Assembly (NCBI GenBank): GCA_003116995.1
Contig: BDSL01000086.1
Coordinates: 1 to 64,000 of the forward strand
DNA length: 64,000 nt
Direction of reading: 5' to 3'
DNA from: Yamagishiella unicocca
Lineage: Eukaryota; Chlorophyta; Chlorophyceae; Chlamydomonadales; Volvocaceae
Numbering within the stretch: position 1 is the first letter of the stretch; each line of letters opens with the position of its first letter. A model generated the notes under the pieces. That model saw only the letters and a program-made list of their open reading frames with translations, was not told where the DNA came from and did no database searches. Position numbers and translations under genes: made by a program. Below are positions 24,379-37,086 of the stretch, in pieces.

Positions 24379-24720
24379 CGCGGCCGAAACCTGTTTAAGT
24401 CTATAGCTGGGCGGCTTGTTACAGCACTAAATACTACGCCACGCTTGGCATATAAGATCACTTGTTAAATGAAGTCGGCTTCGATAATGCATGTGCAACG
24501 ACTACAAAGGCATAGTAACATGTTTTGTGCGGAACCAGTATTAATTTCTAGTCGAAGAGCGGAATTGTCACCACTAAAAGTTGTGACTTCCGTAGGTTCC
24601 GTTGCCCGACACCCTGCCGTACAAACCTGCATGGTTGCGTCCTTGCACCATTGCACGCATACCATTTTTCCATCCGGAAGGCTAGATATTATGAAGTTTT
24701 GGCTATCGGTTTCGGCAATT
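24379..24720. promoter_or_regulatory. Shared upstream region of the divergent Nudix and asparaginase genes
   Basis: About 340 bases separate the two start codons (24378 minus, 24721 plus). In-frame upstream ATGs for the asparaginase exist at 24691 and 24469, so the promoter may be shorter. No clear TATA box was identified. Confidence 0.4.
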
Positions 24721-26382
24721 ATGAACGTTACTTTCGTTGTAACTGGTGGTACCATATTTCAGAAGTTGGACCCCACGACTCGGCGTATGGTGATCGGCAC
24801 CAGCTTGCCTGATCTCATCTCCCCTGAGCATTTGGCTGCTTGGGGTGTCTTGTCCTCGCAACATGTGGACCTTGCCGTTCGGAGCGGGGCAGAGCTCAGC
24901 TTTGATACTATATTCGCGGCGCGGGACACCATCCTCGCCCGTCTCGGACACTCCAGTTGCTTTGTGCTTGTTACGGGCACAGATACACTTGAGGACTTTG
25001 CCTTCTGCCTAGACCTCCTTCTGGGGCCATCGCTCGCGGCGGCGTCAGCATCGCTTGTTGTAACAGGCTCAATGAAGCCGTGTGATATTGAGGGCTACGA
25101 TGGCAGATCAAACCTGCAACAAGCTGTGCAGGTGAGTTATGCCCAAGCCTACGGCGGCCCCGCACGGGTCGACTGTGTTCTCTTTCCTCACTGATGGCAA
25201 GGGCAGATGGAGTCGATCCACGATGGCCAAGCGATCACATTATCGACGTTTCATGTAGAGGACACATATGGAGGGCGGTGGCCTCTTCTGCATCCACATG
25301 CATCCACGTTTGCACGGCAACAAACCGCTTGTCCCGCTGTAGAGACTCACCCCCAGCCTTCTTGCCCCTGGTACTGTCATCGTATAATTTGAAGTACGCG
25401 CTAAGACGGTATCCCGCCGTTGATCGCGGACCATGTATCTGTCACTGTGTAGGTTGCACTCTCAGAACATGCTAGCAAGTTCGGGGTGCTGGTGGCCCTG
25501 AACGACACCATTCACATGGCGCGCTACGTGTGCAAGGCCGACAGCCAGCTAATGGGCTCCTTTCAGTCACACCCGGGGTCCGTCGGCCAGGTACTACATC
25601 GTTCCGTGTTTCGTGCCCTGAGTGGCGGGACGCAAATCTGGACTTGGAGTGACCAAGGGCAACCCCAAAGGCGGAGACAGGGGCGACCCCAAAGCCCCGT
25701 CGCTGCTTTCAACCGCGCTCGCGGTTGCCCAGGCCTTGTTGAAAATGTGTCAGATGACAATTGATCCTAGTCGATTTGTTGGTCGCAATGAGGCATGTGC
25801 GACCGTGCGAACTTTATGCGAGCTTTTCTCGTAACCTGATTTGCGGTCGCCTCCTACCATGTATGCTTGCAGGTGCGTGAGGGCAAGGTGCTCTTCTACT
25901 ACGGGCCACCTCCAGGTGGCGACAGCCTACGGGACGCGTGTTTTGCTACGCTGGATGCCGAGAGGGTGCGGCCCTGGAGCCGTGTGGGTATCTGGATGAC
26001 CGGGGTGGACGGCTTCGTTCCCGACGGTCTCCTCCGTGACGTGTGCGGCCTGGTAGTGGCGGCTCCAGGGACGGGGAGCCTGTCGGCTGCCCTTATGGAC
26101 CAGCTTGCGCCCTGGACATCCAAGATCCCTATAGTCCTAGTGTCGCGATGCCATTATGGGAACAACTACGATGATCATTATTATCGCGGCAGCAAGGACA
26201 AGTATGAACAGCTAGGCATTATAATGACCGGTTTTGAGCACATGAATGCCGTGCAGGCTCGTAACCTGTTGGTGTTTAGGCTGGCAGCTGCGGTTTACCC
26301 GCAGTATGCGGATGCATCTGCAGCGGCTTCTGAGTCGGCTAGCACAGGAGACGTGGGTGTAACGGCGCTGCGGAATGAATGA
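24721..26382 (+). CDS. L-asparaginase (AnsA/AnsB family)
   Basis: Three exons: 24721-25131, 25453-25590, 25873-26382; 352 residues from the ATG at 24721 (362 if 24691 is used). Family motifs are in order: VTGGTIFQKL at the N terminus, carrying the nucleophilic Thr of the TGGTI motif; LVTGTDTLEDFAFCL, the second active-site motif, which is usually HGTDT; VVTGSMKP...DGRSNLQQA; then GVLVALNDTIHMARYVCKAD and SFQSHPGSVGQ. Exon 3 begins VREGKVLFYYGPP, as in bacterial enzymes. The C-terminal domain includes GLVVAAPGTGSLSAALMDQL. The enzyme hydrolyses asparagine to aspartate and ammonia; no signal peptide is evident, so it is probably cytosolic. An intervening open stretch at 25620-25750 lies in the second intron. 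The gene converges on the SET-domain gene. Confidence 0.85.
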
Positions 26383-26513
26383 TCACAAGGATGAGGATGA
26401 CGGCGCGGAGGCATATGGCCACATAATTGTTGGACGTAATCCTCCAGTAATGGGACCGACTAGCCTATGTTACATAGTCGAGGGTCGGCAGTGACCACGT
26501 GTGACAAGGATGG

Positions 26514-26613
26514 ACACGGTAATCGTAAACCGAAGGTGCATCATACATCCCATGTATTAAGTTACACGGTAATCGTAAACCGAAGGTGCATCATACATCC
26601 CATGTATTAAGTT
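26514..26613. repeat. Perfect 50-bp tandem duplication
   Basis: ACACGGTAATCGTAAACCGA-type unit, copies 26514-26563 and 26564-26613, identical. Located between the convergent asparaginase and SET-domain genes. A TTACA at 26562-26566 spans the copy junction and reads as TGTAA on the minus strand, so it could be the poly(A) signal of the SET-domain gene. Confidence 0.95.
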
Positions 26614-26789
26614 ATGCTACTGACGGGCGCCTACGCAGCAGTTGGCCGTTTTGGTAAAGACGCCGTTTTGGTAAAGCAGGCGGCCCCTCTGCATCGCGCT
26701 GCTTACTTTCGGCAATATCGAGGCGGGCGAGCTTGCACTAAGGGCAGGAGCCCTCGAAACGCTTTGCGCCAGCCCTTGCTCCAGCCCGT

Positions 26790-29313
26790 CTACACCACGA
26801 CCTGAGACAGGCCGTACGCTGCACCCTGCAGCAGCATCTCAACTGTTGCGTCCGACAGCTCTGCCCCGTATCGGCCTCGCAGGACTCGTGTGCAGCGCCG
26901 CAACGCGCCTCGAGCGCGCTCACTGTCTGCACCGCTTGCGCCTTGCTCCAGAGACAGCAGCTTCACTGCGAGGTACATGTGTAGGTCGCTGCAGGGCGCT
27001 GCCGCCTCACACACGCCCACCTGGCGCTCTAACGCCGCCATTGCCTCGTCCCGGCGACCCAGCGCCTCCGCACATTCTACGTGCTGGCTGTACAAATCAA
27101 AAGCGCTCGCTTGTAGCCATTGCTGCGGGGCGTCAACAGGAGCCACTGTGGGCCCAACTGCATGCCCTTGCGCAACCTCCTCCAACGCATCCGCGTCGTT
27201 CCGCACCTTTGCAAGTAACCCCTCCAACGCCAGAATTGCGCTGTTAGCTAGCACGGCCTCACTGCTGCCGCTGCCATGCGGCGGGTCAAGCTGGCTCAGG
27301 GCACTCGCGCGCTCGTCACAGCGGCCCAGAATATCCTGCATTGAATGCGCGCGCAGGATTACCAACCCACCGACCCACCGAGTAAGAAGTCACCTGAACA
27401 TCATTGTGCATGCTAAAAGTGCAACGATACTGGAGCTGCTAGAGATGCACCAGCTTTTCCAACACCACAAGGCATCGCCGGCCCTGCAAGCTGTTACGTG
27501 CCATACCATACCTAACCTAGTGCTCGCAGTCTGAAGACCTACCCGCACATCTTCCAGCAAGTTGGAGCCATCTGCCACGCTTCCAGCGTCCATGCAGCTA
27601 CAGAGCAGCTCCACCCTGCAACGTGGACAGTCGCACGAGAAATGGTATCCCTCCGCAAGTTGGCTTTGTCGTTCATCCACCGGTCGCAGTGACGCTCTGC
27701 CTAGGTAGTTTATGAGCACCTCCGATCCCTAAGGGCCAGCAGAAGGGGTTTACATGCGGAAAAGGGACACATTACTAGGTTCAGCGGTCGTCAGTGCGTG
27801 TCGAGATGCGGCGCGACGCCCTGTAATATGGTTGTTACCCATGAAAAATTGGGGACGTAGGCCCGTTGGCCTGTTAGGGAAAGAGCGATGGCGCTGGAGA
27901 GCAGGTCTTCCAAAAAACACGCAACCATGAATGCGCTAATATCAGTAGCAAGAACGAACCCCAACATCACCAAACCGGGGCAAGTACTCCCATAGGGATG
28001 TGTGTGTGTATATATTCCCCTTCCCCACCACGTCATATTCCCCCCTCAGCCCCCACCCCGGTCCAACCCCCTCAGCTACCACCCCGGTCCAACCCCCTCA
28101 GCCCCCACCCGGGTCCACTACAACTACAGACCGCCGCTTACGAGAATATAATGAATTGGGTATTATGGCGCAGTGATTTGGCTCTCGGACATTTCTTTGA
28201 AGGGTTGCGAACCTTTGGTATGCTCCTGGCAGCGAACACCATCATGCGCTCGCCCACCACGAAGTTGACCGCGTTGGGTAGGCAAGAGTGGTTGAGCATG
28301 CTGAAAGATGGGAAGAGCCCCAAATGCCCGACCTGCTTCTCGTCGCTGGGCGGGTGCGTGTTGCTCTCCAGGCGGGTGCCGCCATCATGACCGCCGCTGG
28401 TGCCGCCCTCCCTGCTGGTGCTGGAGCAGCTGGCGCTGTTGGTCCCAGGGCGGCTGTGCTGGACTCCTCGCGCTAGGCAAGTCGGGAAGTCCAGAAACTC
28501 CTCCCCAAAGGAGTTGCAGCCTGCGCCATGCGAGTAAACCGCACGGGTGTGGCTCTACTTCAATATCGTAATTATGTACAATTCACGTCGTGGTCACCCA
28601 TAGCGCAAATGATATCCTCTGCTCTCTGCAGCAACTCTTTTTAGTCATTGATGTCTTGACGCCAATTTTTATAGGGGAGGATACGGTGGGGTACAAACCT
28701 AATCGTGCGGGGATGTGCATCGTGTCGGTATCTTTCAACACGTCGCGTAAAGCCATGGCACCGATCATCTTATTTTCACGCACCTATGACGCCGAAGAGC
28801 TTAAAATCGTCTAGTGCGTCCAAGCCGTCGGACTCTTCACGACCATCGCTGTCGCCAGCGAATAGGCCCGCGAACATCCGTAGCTCGGCTGGGTCGTAAG
28901 GTGTTTCCCTTATCCTGAAAAAGGAGTGAACGTGGCTTTAGTAAGGACGGACAGGTCGTTTAGCGTGTCCATATGAACACATTTACTCACGTACTCGCCA
29001 GGTCGTCCGCTGATGGGATACTGCCCATCGGACATGTCACATATGCAAGGGGCTTGGATACAAGGACAAGGTGTCCAGGTTCAAGGTCGGCTGCTGCGAT
29101 GACGCCTCGACCCCGTCCCGGCACGTCCACGACTTGCACCGGCCCCAGATGCTCGGGAGGTGCGAAGTCAGTCAAGCGGTATACATCTTCTAACCACACT
29201 GGATTTCTGGTCGATGCGACAGAACACCGAGTACGTAACGCTATGTGAGCTTGTCGGGCATGCGGCAACCCGTTATCCAAACGTCCTATTTTAAAGGCTG
29301 CCCGTCTCATCAT
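26790..29313 (-). CDS. SET-domain protein methyltransferase, SMYD-like without MYND finger
   Basis: Five exons on the minus strand: 29313-28991, 28914-28784, 28520-28213, 27728-27543, 27335-26790; 497 residues, all phases consistent. The SET domain starts with VVDVPGRGRGVIAAADLEPG followed by LVLVSKPLAYV. It continues with CNSFGEEF, then the signature FSMLNHSCLPNAVNFVVGER with the NHSC core, KGSEVLINYLGRA, and the post-SET cysteines in YHFSCDCPRC. The SMYD insert that normally holds a MYND zinc finger is replaced by an acidic segment (FAGDSDGREESDGLDALDD). The C-terminal 180 residues are helical and TPR-like. Such proteins methylate lysines of histones or other proteins; the target is unknown. 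An alternative upstream start cannot be excluded, since the ATG at 29313 is followed at once by a second one. Confidence 0.82.
28040..28115. repeat. Intronic minisatellite, three copies of about 28 bp
   Basis: Unit CCCTCAG(C/T)(C/A)CCACCCCGGTCCAA occurs about three times inside the third intron of the SET-domain gene (27729-28212). It is C-rich on the plus strand and G-rich in the transcript. Confidence 0.8.
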
Positions 29314-30530
29314 ACCAAGCTGCAGGCACTGTTGTGATTGGATAAAGGGTCTGGCAAAGGCACTCCATGTATGGGAGACCGTACGGCACGCAGCCGAATG
29401 ATGCGATAAGGGAGGATGCCGCCAATGAAGTCAGATGCTTTCGAAGCCAAGCATGGCCAGCGCCAACGTGGTATCGTGAAACATCTGGTGGCTCCGAGTT
29501 TGTCAGGGTTTGTCCAATCGCTGTCCCAATGTATGTCCCATGGGAACCAACCCAGATCAAGCCGAACCAAGCCTTCGATATAGCCTCTTGCACATGCTGA
29601 ACGATACGAACTAGAGAACGGCATGGGGGATGGCATTGGGAGGATAGTTATTGCATATAAGCCGGAACGCAACGGGGTTCAGAAAGTATTAAGCATAAAC
29701 AAAGCTTCGACAGGATATGCGAGCACGCCATGGCCAGGCATCGCCGCCTAGGTGTGTGTGAAGGTGTACGCGCGTTCGGCTAGGGTCGGCAATAACCCGT
29801 CACCATCACCGTATTTCACGTTGTCCGTACTTGGTCGATCTACATCGAATGCCCGAATTTCCAAGCCAGGCTGAGCTCGTCATTCTCCTTTACCACGGGT
29901 CTGAGATGACAGCTGCAAAACATATTTTCGCCCCTTCGACATGCAAGAATAGCTGTGTGGCACCTGCCTGCTTAAAGTGTCTACCCTGATACGCGAATAG
30001 GCACCGCACAAAATGCTGACAAAATGTTTTTCAATGTCACACACGAAAAATCAGCACAGGCTTCACATTATGCCGTGATTGCCCAGCCGTATGTTTACCT
30101 ACACCCGCACACTCCGCTCGTTCCATGCGCTACTCAGCACGCTCAGCGTGGGGGCCACGGGCCTTCCTCTCCTTTCCTCTACTGGTGGTCTTTGCACTGC
30201 TCCAGGGCATCGCACATCCCAGTCCTGTTAACCTGGTAGAAATACAACAAGTCCCATCGCAACTGTGCTGTTAACGCACCTGCAGCACGATACCAATCTG
30301 CAGTCCGGCTGGAACCGGTGCGCAACCACGAGTGTTGCTGCGGCTAAACCTGCCAGAGTGCGGCAGAACGACTCGATCTGATGCTGATCCCTAAAAGCTA
30401 GAGTATGTACTTGACGTACAACGGAGCATTCGAGTTGGCAATGATTCCTATGTCCTGTGTACCTACAGTCTCACCGCATACCCTCCCTTACAACAACACG
30501 CGATAACTCCTATATTAGCTTTATCGCAGC
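29314..30530. other. No gene seen
   Basis: About 1.2 kb upstream of the SET-domain gene. Open frames are short and not protein-like. A TTACA at about 30533 (TGTAA on the minus strand) could end the AP2 transcript that comes from the right. Confidence 0.45.
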
Positions 30531-31053
30531 CCCATTACAGGTGTCTGTCGACTGCTTCGGAGCGGCGAAGAAACGCCGCAGGAGCCGCAAACGCCTGCCA
30601 CAAGTATTCACGCGTAATAATCGGTACGGCTCAACATGGCAAACTCATCACATGCGTCGTTTCTGTGCTGCGTGGCAACTCCGGAAGGTGCGTTAGTGCA
30701 CTTTGATTATTGCCCTTGATTGGCATCCGCGTCTACCGGTATCACCTGCTGGCATGGCGTTACGTGGAGGGAGGGTAGCAAAAACGCGTAAGCCCCATGA
30801 AAGACGGCGATAGAGCCGTTGAACGTATGGGTGCAGTGCCACGATCTGGTACAACGTTGCAATCTCAGCCATATCAGTGCTTACCCAATCACCAGTGCAG
30901 TAGGTAATAACCAAGATAACGGGCGCCGAAACGTCTAAGGCATGGTGCCCAGACCTATTGGCGTCGGATCAAATGCAGCACACCCTTTGATGTTTCATGT
31001 CCAGGCGCGCAAACAGACCTCCGCTAAGATTGGAACGCCAACTGAAAATGCTA

Positions 31054-34000
31054 TTACTGGACCTCCAATATGTCTGATTGAATTAACCGCACCCACCTGA
31101 TTGATATCCTCGGCTGTTGAGCAGGCTGTCCGCTGCTGCTAGGTAGCTTAGTCCGGAGTAGGCCCTGCTCTTGGCCGCTCCCGGCGTCAACAAAGCTCAT
31201 GCCAGCACTGGGCATCGATTGCCCGCTTTCCTCAGCTGCGGCAGCAAATGCCACATCCTCTTTGCGGCGGCCACCCCCCCTTCCCTTGCCCTGGCGGCCT
31301 CCCTGCTGCGCAAAGGAAACACCGTGGGCACTGACCGCATCGAGCGCTTTGCCACACCTGCGGACACCGGAATCTTGCGGCAGCTGCTGCGGGGGGCCCA
31401 TGCTGCCTGTTGTGTCGACTGTGCTATCACTGCTGCCGTTAGGAAGCCTAGTGGCACGGCCGCCAAATGCCAAGCCCACTGGATGCTGGCTGGCCGGGCC
31501 GCCGTCCTCGCCCTGCTGCGCCATCAGTGGCTGCAAACTAGTTGGTGAGTCCCTGCTGCCCAGGAAGGGCAACTGACCACGCTGCCTCGCTCCATGTGGC
31601 GGCTCCTGCAGCGCGTTGTACAAAGAGGCCTGCAGACCCTGCCCATGCTGCGATGACGCCGCAAGCAGCTTCGTCAACATTTCGAGCGCCTGGGGCGAGA
31701 CGTGTACTAATTGCTGATCTTGCTGAGCGCGAGACTTGTGGATTTCTTGCGGCTGTTCCTCGTGCTTACGCAAGCAGCGCTGGGCTTGCCTCGGCACAAC
31801 GCGTGCTTGCGTCTGCATGGGCCGGAAGAGGTGCAACCCACCGTCCCCAGCCCGGCTGCCGTCGTCGTCATGCTCCATGTCGCTGAGTTGCGGCTCGCAC
31901 TTGAGCGGCATGTGCTGCTGCCTCCTTTGTGGCTGGTCGCTGTCGCTCTGATGTTGAACCTCAAACTCTTGATGCGGTCGGCGCTGTTGCAGCTGCAGGC
32001 TAATGCACTGCTGCTGCGGTGGCAGGTGTGGCAGGATCCCGCCTGCAGCCCTGGCCCCTCTTCCCAGCGCCTTATTCAGCTCCCCCGGCGCGATCTGCAT
32101 TGCCGAGCGTATCTCCGCTGCGGCTGCCACCGCTTCCGCTTCCGCCTCCCACCGTGCTGCCTGAGCCACCCGCATGCTTTGTACGGGCGGCGCCGCCGCG
32201 GCTGTCGCCGCCTCGGCCGCCTCGGCCGCCAACAGCTCCTTAAAGTTCAAGAGCATGGTCATGCACGCCTGGCACGCCTGCAGCGAGTCCGCTGCTGTCG
32301 TGTACAAGCCCAGGTCCCGGTAGGCGCCGCGGAAGTACACGCCAGCACCTGCACCAGCGGCCTTGGGCTGCGTCGCGGCACTGGTGCCATCATAGTCGGC
32401 AGAAATGCTGCCGTCGCTACTGCCGCTCCTGCGACGTGGATGCGCGCCGGCTCCATCCGTGCCGTCCGCGTCAGCGCCTCTGTCGACGTAGCCCACTGGC
32501 AAACGTCCGCCGATGCAGCCGCCGGGTCCGGTCTCGCGCTTGCCGCAAGCCGCCGGCACCTCTGGTTGCGCTCCTGCTCCCGCGCTCAACCCCACATACG
32601 TGTAGCCCAGTAGCGAGGTGTCAGTGCACGGAACCAAGGATTCCAACACCACATCAGGGGGCAGATGCTGTCGAACGTTGGTGAGGAAGCGGCCAACCAG
32701 CGACGGCAAGCCACTTGGCGCGTGCGGCGTAGGACCTCCGTGTAACAGCGAGGCGCCAATGTCCTCAAATGAATGACTCCTCCGGGCGCTACCATCGCTT
32801 TGTGGAATCGATTCCGGGAGCCACCGCTGTGATCCGCTGGCCGGCGCACTCCCGATCTCCTGGCTTGGGCACAGCAGCTGGCTGGTGCCCCAGGTCAGTC
32901 CCCGCCCTGGCCCGGCTCTTGCTGCGGGGCTGGGCAGGGGCATTGCTGGTGTGTCCGTCTCCACGCTGCTGGCTGCGTACCTGCTGCTGCCCACGGCATT
33001 CGCGGCATCCTGAAGGGGGCCCGCCAGCCCTGCAGCAGGAAGCAGCTGCTGGAGCATGGCGGCGTCCACGCCAACAGCGCCCGCCGCACTGCCGCCACCA
33101 CTGGGCCTGCTGAGTAAAGCTGCCAGACCGCCAGAGGCCAAGCTGCTGTTAGTGCCGAAGCCGTTTAATACGCTCGCAGGTCCTAGACCACAGTCACCGC
33201 CGTTACGCAGCGTGCCTTGCAGCAGCAGGCTGGTCTGTTCCCTGGATAGCTGGCGCTCCAGCTGCTGCACCCGCGTGAGAAGCAGTGCCGCTGTCGTCGT
33301 GAGGCCCCTGAGCCCGCTGCTGCCAGTTTCTGTTCCCAGGCCTAAGCTCGTACTACCATCGACGCTGGCAGCATGTACCAAGCCCAGTCCAAGGCCCAGA
33401 TCAGGCCCGGGTACAAAGCCCATACCGAAACCAATGGGCGTGAAGCTGGGGGAGCCCAGATGGCAATCCATCCCCGCGCCACCAGCACCGAGCCGGCGCC
33501 GCTTGCTTCCTGTACCCGCCTCATCTTGCGCCTCCAGCCACCGCTGCTTCTCAACAAGCGCCTTTCGCGCCTCGCGCACAAGCTGCTCAAGCTTGGGATC
33601 CGTAACCAACTCTCCATTAGGCCCCACATAATCCTGAAGGTGGTAGAAATTTTCAAGTAAGGGATGCGCAGGCCGAGGTTCAAGGAATTGCTGCGCTCCA
33701 CAGCGTTGTTGCGGGGTGGGATATTGTGTCTCCAAAAACACGTTACTTTTTTAACTGTATGACTAACGTGTACGCAGAGCATTATCGGGCGCAGCGCAGG
33801 GTGTTCTGAATCCGAACCTTAAGACCCAAATGAATGCGCCCATGCACTCACATCGTAGGGGAAGTTGAGTTTCGCCTTTGAGCCTCGGACACGAATTGCG
33901 ACCTGCGTAACGAGGTGGTGTAGGCAAGGCCGTTTTAGGGGGTTTGTCCCCCCTGATCCGCACGCATCTATACCCTGACGATATGACCAATCGCAATGAT

Positions 34001-34820
34001 CGAAATAAAAGCCGCGCGAGTGCAGTGGGCATTTCCGGAGAGGAGCGAAGGATCGTCTGACACGATCGACACAACACAGCATTCCAGCAACGACGTCACG
34101 ATAATGAATACTTACACTATTACACCCATCCTTACCTTGTCAAACATGCGAGCAGCCTCTTCCTCAGTGTCGAAGGAGCCGAGGTAGACGTGTCGACCGG
34201 AGCTATTGATAGCACTTTGCCATCTGCAAGATAAAAGGCGGAAAATCGATGCGTAATTACCGTTTCAATTCGGACCGCAATTGTTCAAACGGTGTCGTCA
34301 CCGTAACGGTCGCTGTTCAGCAGGGCACGCCTCCACCAACATCCCCAATGCACAGGTACCATACATTAGAGTCAGGTTGTGTAAAGCGGTATAGTAATGC
34401 GTGATCTAGAGGGTCCGTAAATTAACCTATGTCAGACCGCGGAGCCACCCTTACGAGCGGACGTGTGAACAGGTTCACAGGCGTGGGCTCGAGGACTTGC
34501 AATGTTGCATGTATGTGATTTTGTAGTTAATAGGCAGGTTTGCACGGGTGCTCCACACCAGAAAAGCTTGAACTCGTCTCCCGGTCGGACCGGGTCGGAC
34601 CCGACGACGGAAGGACTAACCAAGTGTAAAGGGTGGCGAGCGGGTCGCTTGTAACAGCCTACCTCCGTGACTTTCTGTGCCAGCACACTCCCCGGTATGC
34701 GCTTGTTGCAACACGATGCCCTCCCGGTCGGTTCGGCTGTGTGCCATCGCCTGCGGCAACTTGGGCCACGCCGTCCTCTGGCCCCGGGCTTCCTTCACAT
34801 ACATTATCAGCTTCTGGCAT
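31054..34820 (-). CDS. AP2/ERF-domain transcription factor with long Gln/Gly/Ser-rich tail
   Basis: Minus strand. A single AP2 domain is split over three exons: 34820-34663 (SAYRGVCWHRKSRR), 34223-34136 (WQSAINSSGRHVYLGSFDTE, EEAARMFDK) and 33902-33852 (VAIRVRGSKAKLNFPYD). Junctions keep phase and the joined domain has the YRGV, WxAxI, YLG.F and AARxxD hallmarks. A long exon follows, from about 33633 (DYVGPNGELVTDP) to a stop at 31054. It is about 860 codons, rich in Gln, Gly, Ala and Ser, with a basic patch KRRRLG and no other domain. The start at 34820 is the first in-frame ATG; an earlier exon is possible. A good donor at 31097 (CAG|GTGGGT) could lead to one more small exon. Algal AP2 factors act in nuclear transcription; Gln-rich tails often serve activation. 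The target is unknown. Confidence 0.8.
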
Positions 34821-36999
34821 ACTGTGGTTGCCCCAGATCACTTGTAAGGGACACCACGCTGTGCAGTCCGTTGAGGCGTCCTTCTATAGTCACTGTTGGA
34901 ATAACAACATATAAAGACTGATATACGTGCGTGTAAAAGTTACGGACAGTTGACTGCGGCGTGACTCTTGCGATCAATTTCAAGCTACGTGACTGGTTGT
35001 GACGACGTACAGTTCGCAAACCGGAACTCGCGCCGCTTCTGCCCGACCTTGCAAATGAGCTGAACCTGGCCAAACCAGCTACATTTTTCCTCCACTTATC
35101 CCATGCTAATACTAGCTCCATATATCAGCATCATCGCCGTGACTTTGAGCTAGGACAGTGGCTGCGGTTGGTACCCTACACAAGCCGAAGGCCCACACTT
35201 CTAAGCGCGTCAAAGAAAGGAATCCCCTACATTGCAGTCTCCAACCATGATCACTTGACGGTTTAGGCGTAATTAATGTCCATTAACATGCGTTGTCGAT
35301 TTAGCCATTGAGCTGCAAATTATCTGCAGGGGTCGGTTGTCACCAGTGATCACCCTCACCCTCACACACACCGTCACACGCCATTGTCACTGGCCTAACA
35401 TCACATTAGTGCCTAGTGTGCTCGGTATTGATGTAACCAGACCAAACCTTAGCTTCTCACGCAGTAGTGGCTACAGTTTCGGTTCACCTGCTGGATCTCG
35501 TGCTGCTGAGGGCATCCTTGAGTGATGCAGCGAGTGTGCAGCGAGCTGCGTGGTACGACCCTTCTCAGGCATGATGAAGGGAAGGTTATGCCATGCCACT
35601 GTCAGGGATCTCGCTTTTGCTTTGGCTGGGAATCAGGAGAGGTATTGCAGCGCCAAAACCGCCAACGAAAGTATGGCTTCTCCCCCTGTCATAGCTTCAC
35701 TTGTCAAGGTAAAGCCAGAGGCTTAAACCAAGTGGCTGCCTATCTACTGCAAGGCTGTGAGGGTGCTTGTAAACGTTGTACAGACGAAGACGCAGTGAAT
35801 GGCTCAGACCACAAGTTTACGGACAACTCAGCAGCTTGGCTGCAGCGGCCATTCAACATAGCAGAACATAGCTGCAGTATGCGATCGGCGCTTCTAGCGA
35901 CTCCTAGCTCTGTCCCTATCTATGGTATGTGATCATGCCAGAGCACGCACTCATTCGGTGGGTAACAAATACTTCTACTACTCGTCCGATCGGCCGACTT
36001 ACAAGTGGACGCTGGTGTGGTGACATAGCCTCTAAGGAGGGGTGAAATGAAGTTGATAGGTGCAAGGCGTCGCGTGGCGGATAGCGAGGGCGGCAGATGG
36101 ACGGCAGACCTACGCCGACTAGCTCCACCTGAATGATCCGCCTTAAGCCTATCTGATGACCGAGCCTAGGGTTTTGCACTGTGACACAGCAGTTGACCCC
36201 TCACACGTTCTACGTGCTTCTGTGACAGAGGTACTTAGAAAGGCGTAAATCACCATGCCTTACATTCTTGGCGCAAACCATGGTTCGGGCCTTCCCCTGT
36301 CAGTTCAGCTTACACACTAAGTAGAGTCCAGACCGCGCGAAACTCCGCACTTAACACATGAGCACTTCCAAGGAACACGTAAAACTGCGTCGAAGATGTG
36401 ACTTTCACGACAACCGTGCTGTGATGCCGCCGGTATATAAAACAGTAAGCTCGCAATCAGTTAAACGGACAGCATCCCAACTGATCCGAACGTCCTTTGA
36501 CAGTTACACGTGCTCATCACACATCCAAAAGCACGTCCGAACAGCAAAAGCCCAATAGTTACCTGCCTATGGACTATGATACGGTCCTAGCCTGATGGAG
36601 AGGACCGATCGATACGTGGTTCAATTTAGTAAGCAGACGTACCCTAGTTGCATCAATCTGGCGAACGTGATCGAAACACCATTTGCAGATAACCTAATCA
36701 CAAGCCATTCAAAAGACATACATGACGCTCGTGCTGTTGCTCCAGCCATGAACGACAGAGTGAACAAGGTCCCGCGATTATGGCATCAAGTCAGCCGGAG
36801 CACATGGCCGCCATGCATGCCACTGCTGTCCGCCGGAAATAGTGAGGTCCGTAAGCGGTTAGCCGCATGTCCTCTTTATTGGACACGATGTATTAATTGG
36901 AGGCACTCGTGCAACACGTATCAACAAAATAGCCTGGACCCTAAGGTATCAAGCTCAGGTAAGATGCAGGCCAGGTGGACCAGGCTTCTCCGTAGGAAG
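34821..36999. other. No gene recognised, about 2.2 kb
   Basis: Upstream of the AP2 gene and downstream of the EF-hand gene. A minus-strand frame near 34900-35110 and a Cys-containing plus-strand frame at 35522-35932 were inspected; neither shows a known motif or clear splice sites. A TATA-like GGTATATAAAAC lies at about 36431 without an assignable gene. Confidence 0.4.
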
Positions 37000-37013
37000 G
37001 CCATGCGAGGTTG

Positions 37014-37018
37014 TTACA
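37014..37018 (-). terminator. TGTAA poly(A) signal of the EF-hand gene
   Basis: TTACA on the plus strand (TGTAA on the minus strand), about 70 bp past the stop codon. Fits the spacing typical of algal 3' UTRs, though short. Confidence 0.5.
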
Positions 37019-37086
37019 AATGGTGCCGTGGGCCCCCTTAAAGGAGTAGGTTGAGCAACTGCCAGAACATGGCTAATGGCAGTAGG

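Noticed and set aside
25620..25834. Extra exon between asparaginase exons 2 and 3
   Set aside because: Direct joining of SVGQ to VREGKVLFYY keeps phase and matches the family; the extra frame has no homologous segment.
35522..35932. 136-codon Cys-containing frame as a gene
   Set aside because: Cys spacing fits no zinc-binding pattern, composition is not protein-like, and no splice or start context supports it.
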